NCBI GenBank assembly: GCA_023301205.1
Contig: JALZVC010000137.1
Span: forward strand, 1-6,883
Source of the DNA: Flavobacteriaceae bacterium
GTDB lineage: Bacteria; Bacteroidota; Bacteroidia; Flavobacteriales; Flavobacteriaceae
DNA: 6,883 nt
Direction: 5' to 3'
How positions within the stretch are numbered: the stretch's first letter is position 1; each line of letters starts with the position of its first letter. The notes under the pieces are model-generated. The model was given only the letters and a program-made list of their open reading frames with translations. It was not told where the DNA came from and made no database searches. A program made the position numbers and the translations under genes. Shown here piece by piece: positions 6,324 through 6,883 of the stretch.

Positions 6324-6883
6324 TTGAAAAAAAACGCCCTTCTTATACTTTTAGTCTTCTCTTTTTACGCTTGTGTACAACAAGATGATGAATCTCAAGG
6401 ACTCTCAACTGAAAAAGTAATACCACTAGCAAAAGCGTACGGCTTTTTGTTAGCTAATTTTGATGTGGTATACGATACAGTGCGCAATGGAGACACCTTT
6501 GGTGGTATTCTGGACGCAAACGGAGTGAGCAACGCTAAAATTATTGAAGTAGCCACAAAATATAAAGACAGCTTTGATGTTAGAAGAATGAACGTTGGTA
6601 AACCCTACACTTTACTTAACGCAAAGGATTCAACCGCAAAAACACAAGTCTTTATATACGAGAAGAACAGAATAGATTATGTTGTGGTCGATCTTAGAGA
6701 TTCTATAAATGTTTTTACCGCACAAAAAGAGGTCACTTATGTTGAGAAAGAAGCTTCTGGCGTTATTACCAGTTCCTTATCGCAGACGATGGAAGAAGAG
6801 AACCTGAGCCCATACATGTCAGACAAACTCTCTAATATCTATGCTTGGACCATTAACTTTTTTCATCTACAAGCTGGAGATCG
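6324..6883 (+). CDS. Lipoprotein, N-terminal part, probable M23-family peptidoglycan endopeptidase (3' end outside window)
   Basis: The frame opens at TTG 6324, straight after an in-frame TAA (6321-6323), and runs off the window after 186 residues. The start yields a short lipoprotein signal (MKKNALLILLVFSFYAC) with Cys17 as the likely lipidated residue; the next in-frame Met is at residue 89, so TTG is the credible start. Residues about 49-98 (VYDTVRNGDTFGGIL, later MNVGKPYTLL) resemble the LysM-like N-terminal domain of MepM/YebA-type M23 metallopeptidases. The following part (GVITSSLSQTMEE, then LSPYMSDKLSNIYAWTINFF and LQAGD) matches the second pre-catalytic domain of those proteins. The zinc-binding HxxxD and HxH motifs expected of the catalytic domain would lie beyond the window, so activity cannot be judged. 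Family knowledge suggests cleavage of peptidoglycan cross-links during growth. It follows kynA by 33 bases in the same direction and may share its transcript. Confidence 0.82.
   Translation, partial: MKKNALLILLVFSFYACVQQDDESQGLSTEKVIPLAKAYGFLLANFDVVYDTVRNGDTFGGILDANGVSNAKIIEVATKYKDSFDVRRMNVGKPYTLLNAKDSTAKTQVFIYEKNRIDYVVVDLRDSINVFTAQKEVTYVEKEASGVITSSLSQTMEEENLSPYMSDKLSNIYAWTINFFHLQAGD

Noticed and set aside
1..6883. Mobile element, CRISPR array, toxin-antitoxin pair or defence system
   Set aside because: No transposase, integrase, direct repeat array, tRNA-end or small paired genes are visible; all genes are intact chromosomal-type genes in one direction.

Overview
The window reads as a stretch of chromosome from a member of the Bacteroidota, most likely class Flavobacteriia. 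The DNA is AT-rich, start codons lack Shine-Dalgarno sequences, two exported proteins begin at TTG, two possible -7 elements resemble the Bacteroidota TAnnTTTG box, and every protein has a flavobacterial flavour. This assignment comes from reading the sequence, not from a database search. All six genes lie on the + strand and coding density is high. I see no tRNA, rRNA, CRISPR array, insertion sequence or integrase.

Left part (1-3180): the 3' half of uvrC (nucleotide excision repair endonuclease, cut by the window edge) is followed after 55 bases by a long gene for an exported patatin-like phospholipase. That protein fuses a patatin domain, one POTRA-like segment and an Omp85-type outer-membrane barrel, the PlpD / type Vd architecture.

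Middle (3181-4571): a 54-base gap with a possible promoter leads to hmgA, homogentisate 1,2-dioxygenase, the ring-opening step of phenylalanine/tyrosine breakdown. After it comes a 173-base non-coding gap, the longest in the window, holding a second possible promoter.

Right part (4572-6883): a tight, probably co-transcribed run of a periplasmic DUF3108 protein, tryptophan 2,3-dioxygenase (first step of the kynurenine pathway) and the N-terminal part of a lipoprotein resembling M23-family peptidoglycan endopeptidases, cut by the right edge. The two dioxygenases make this an aromatic amino acid catabolism neighbourhood, interleaved with cell-envelope genes. No other enzyme of either pathway is inside the window.

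I did not find a convincing undescribed system. The points most worth a second look are the envelope / tryptophan-catabolism gene run, the enlarged loop near the haem site of the tryptophan dioxygenase, and the phospholipase-barrel fusion.
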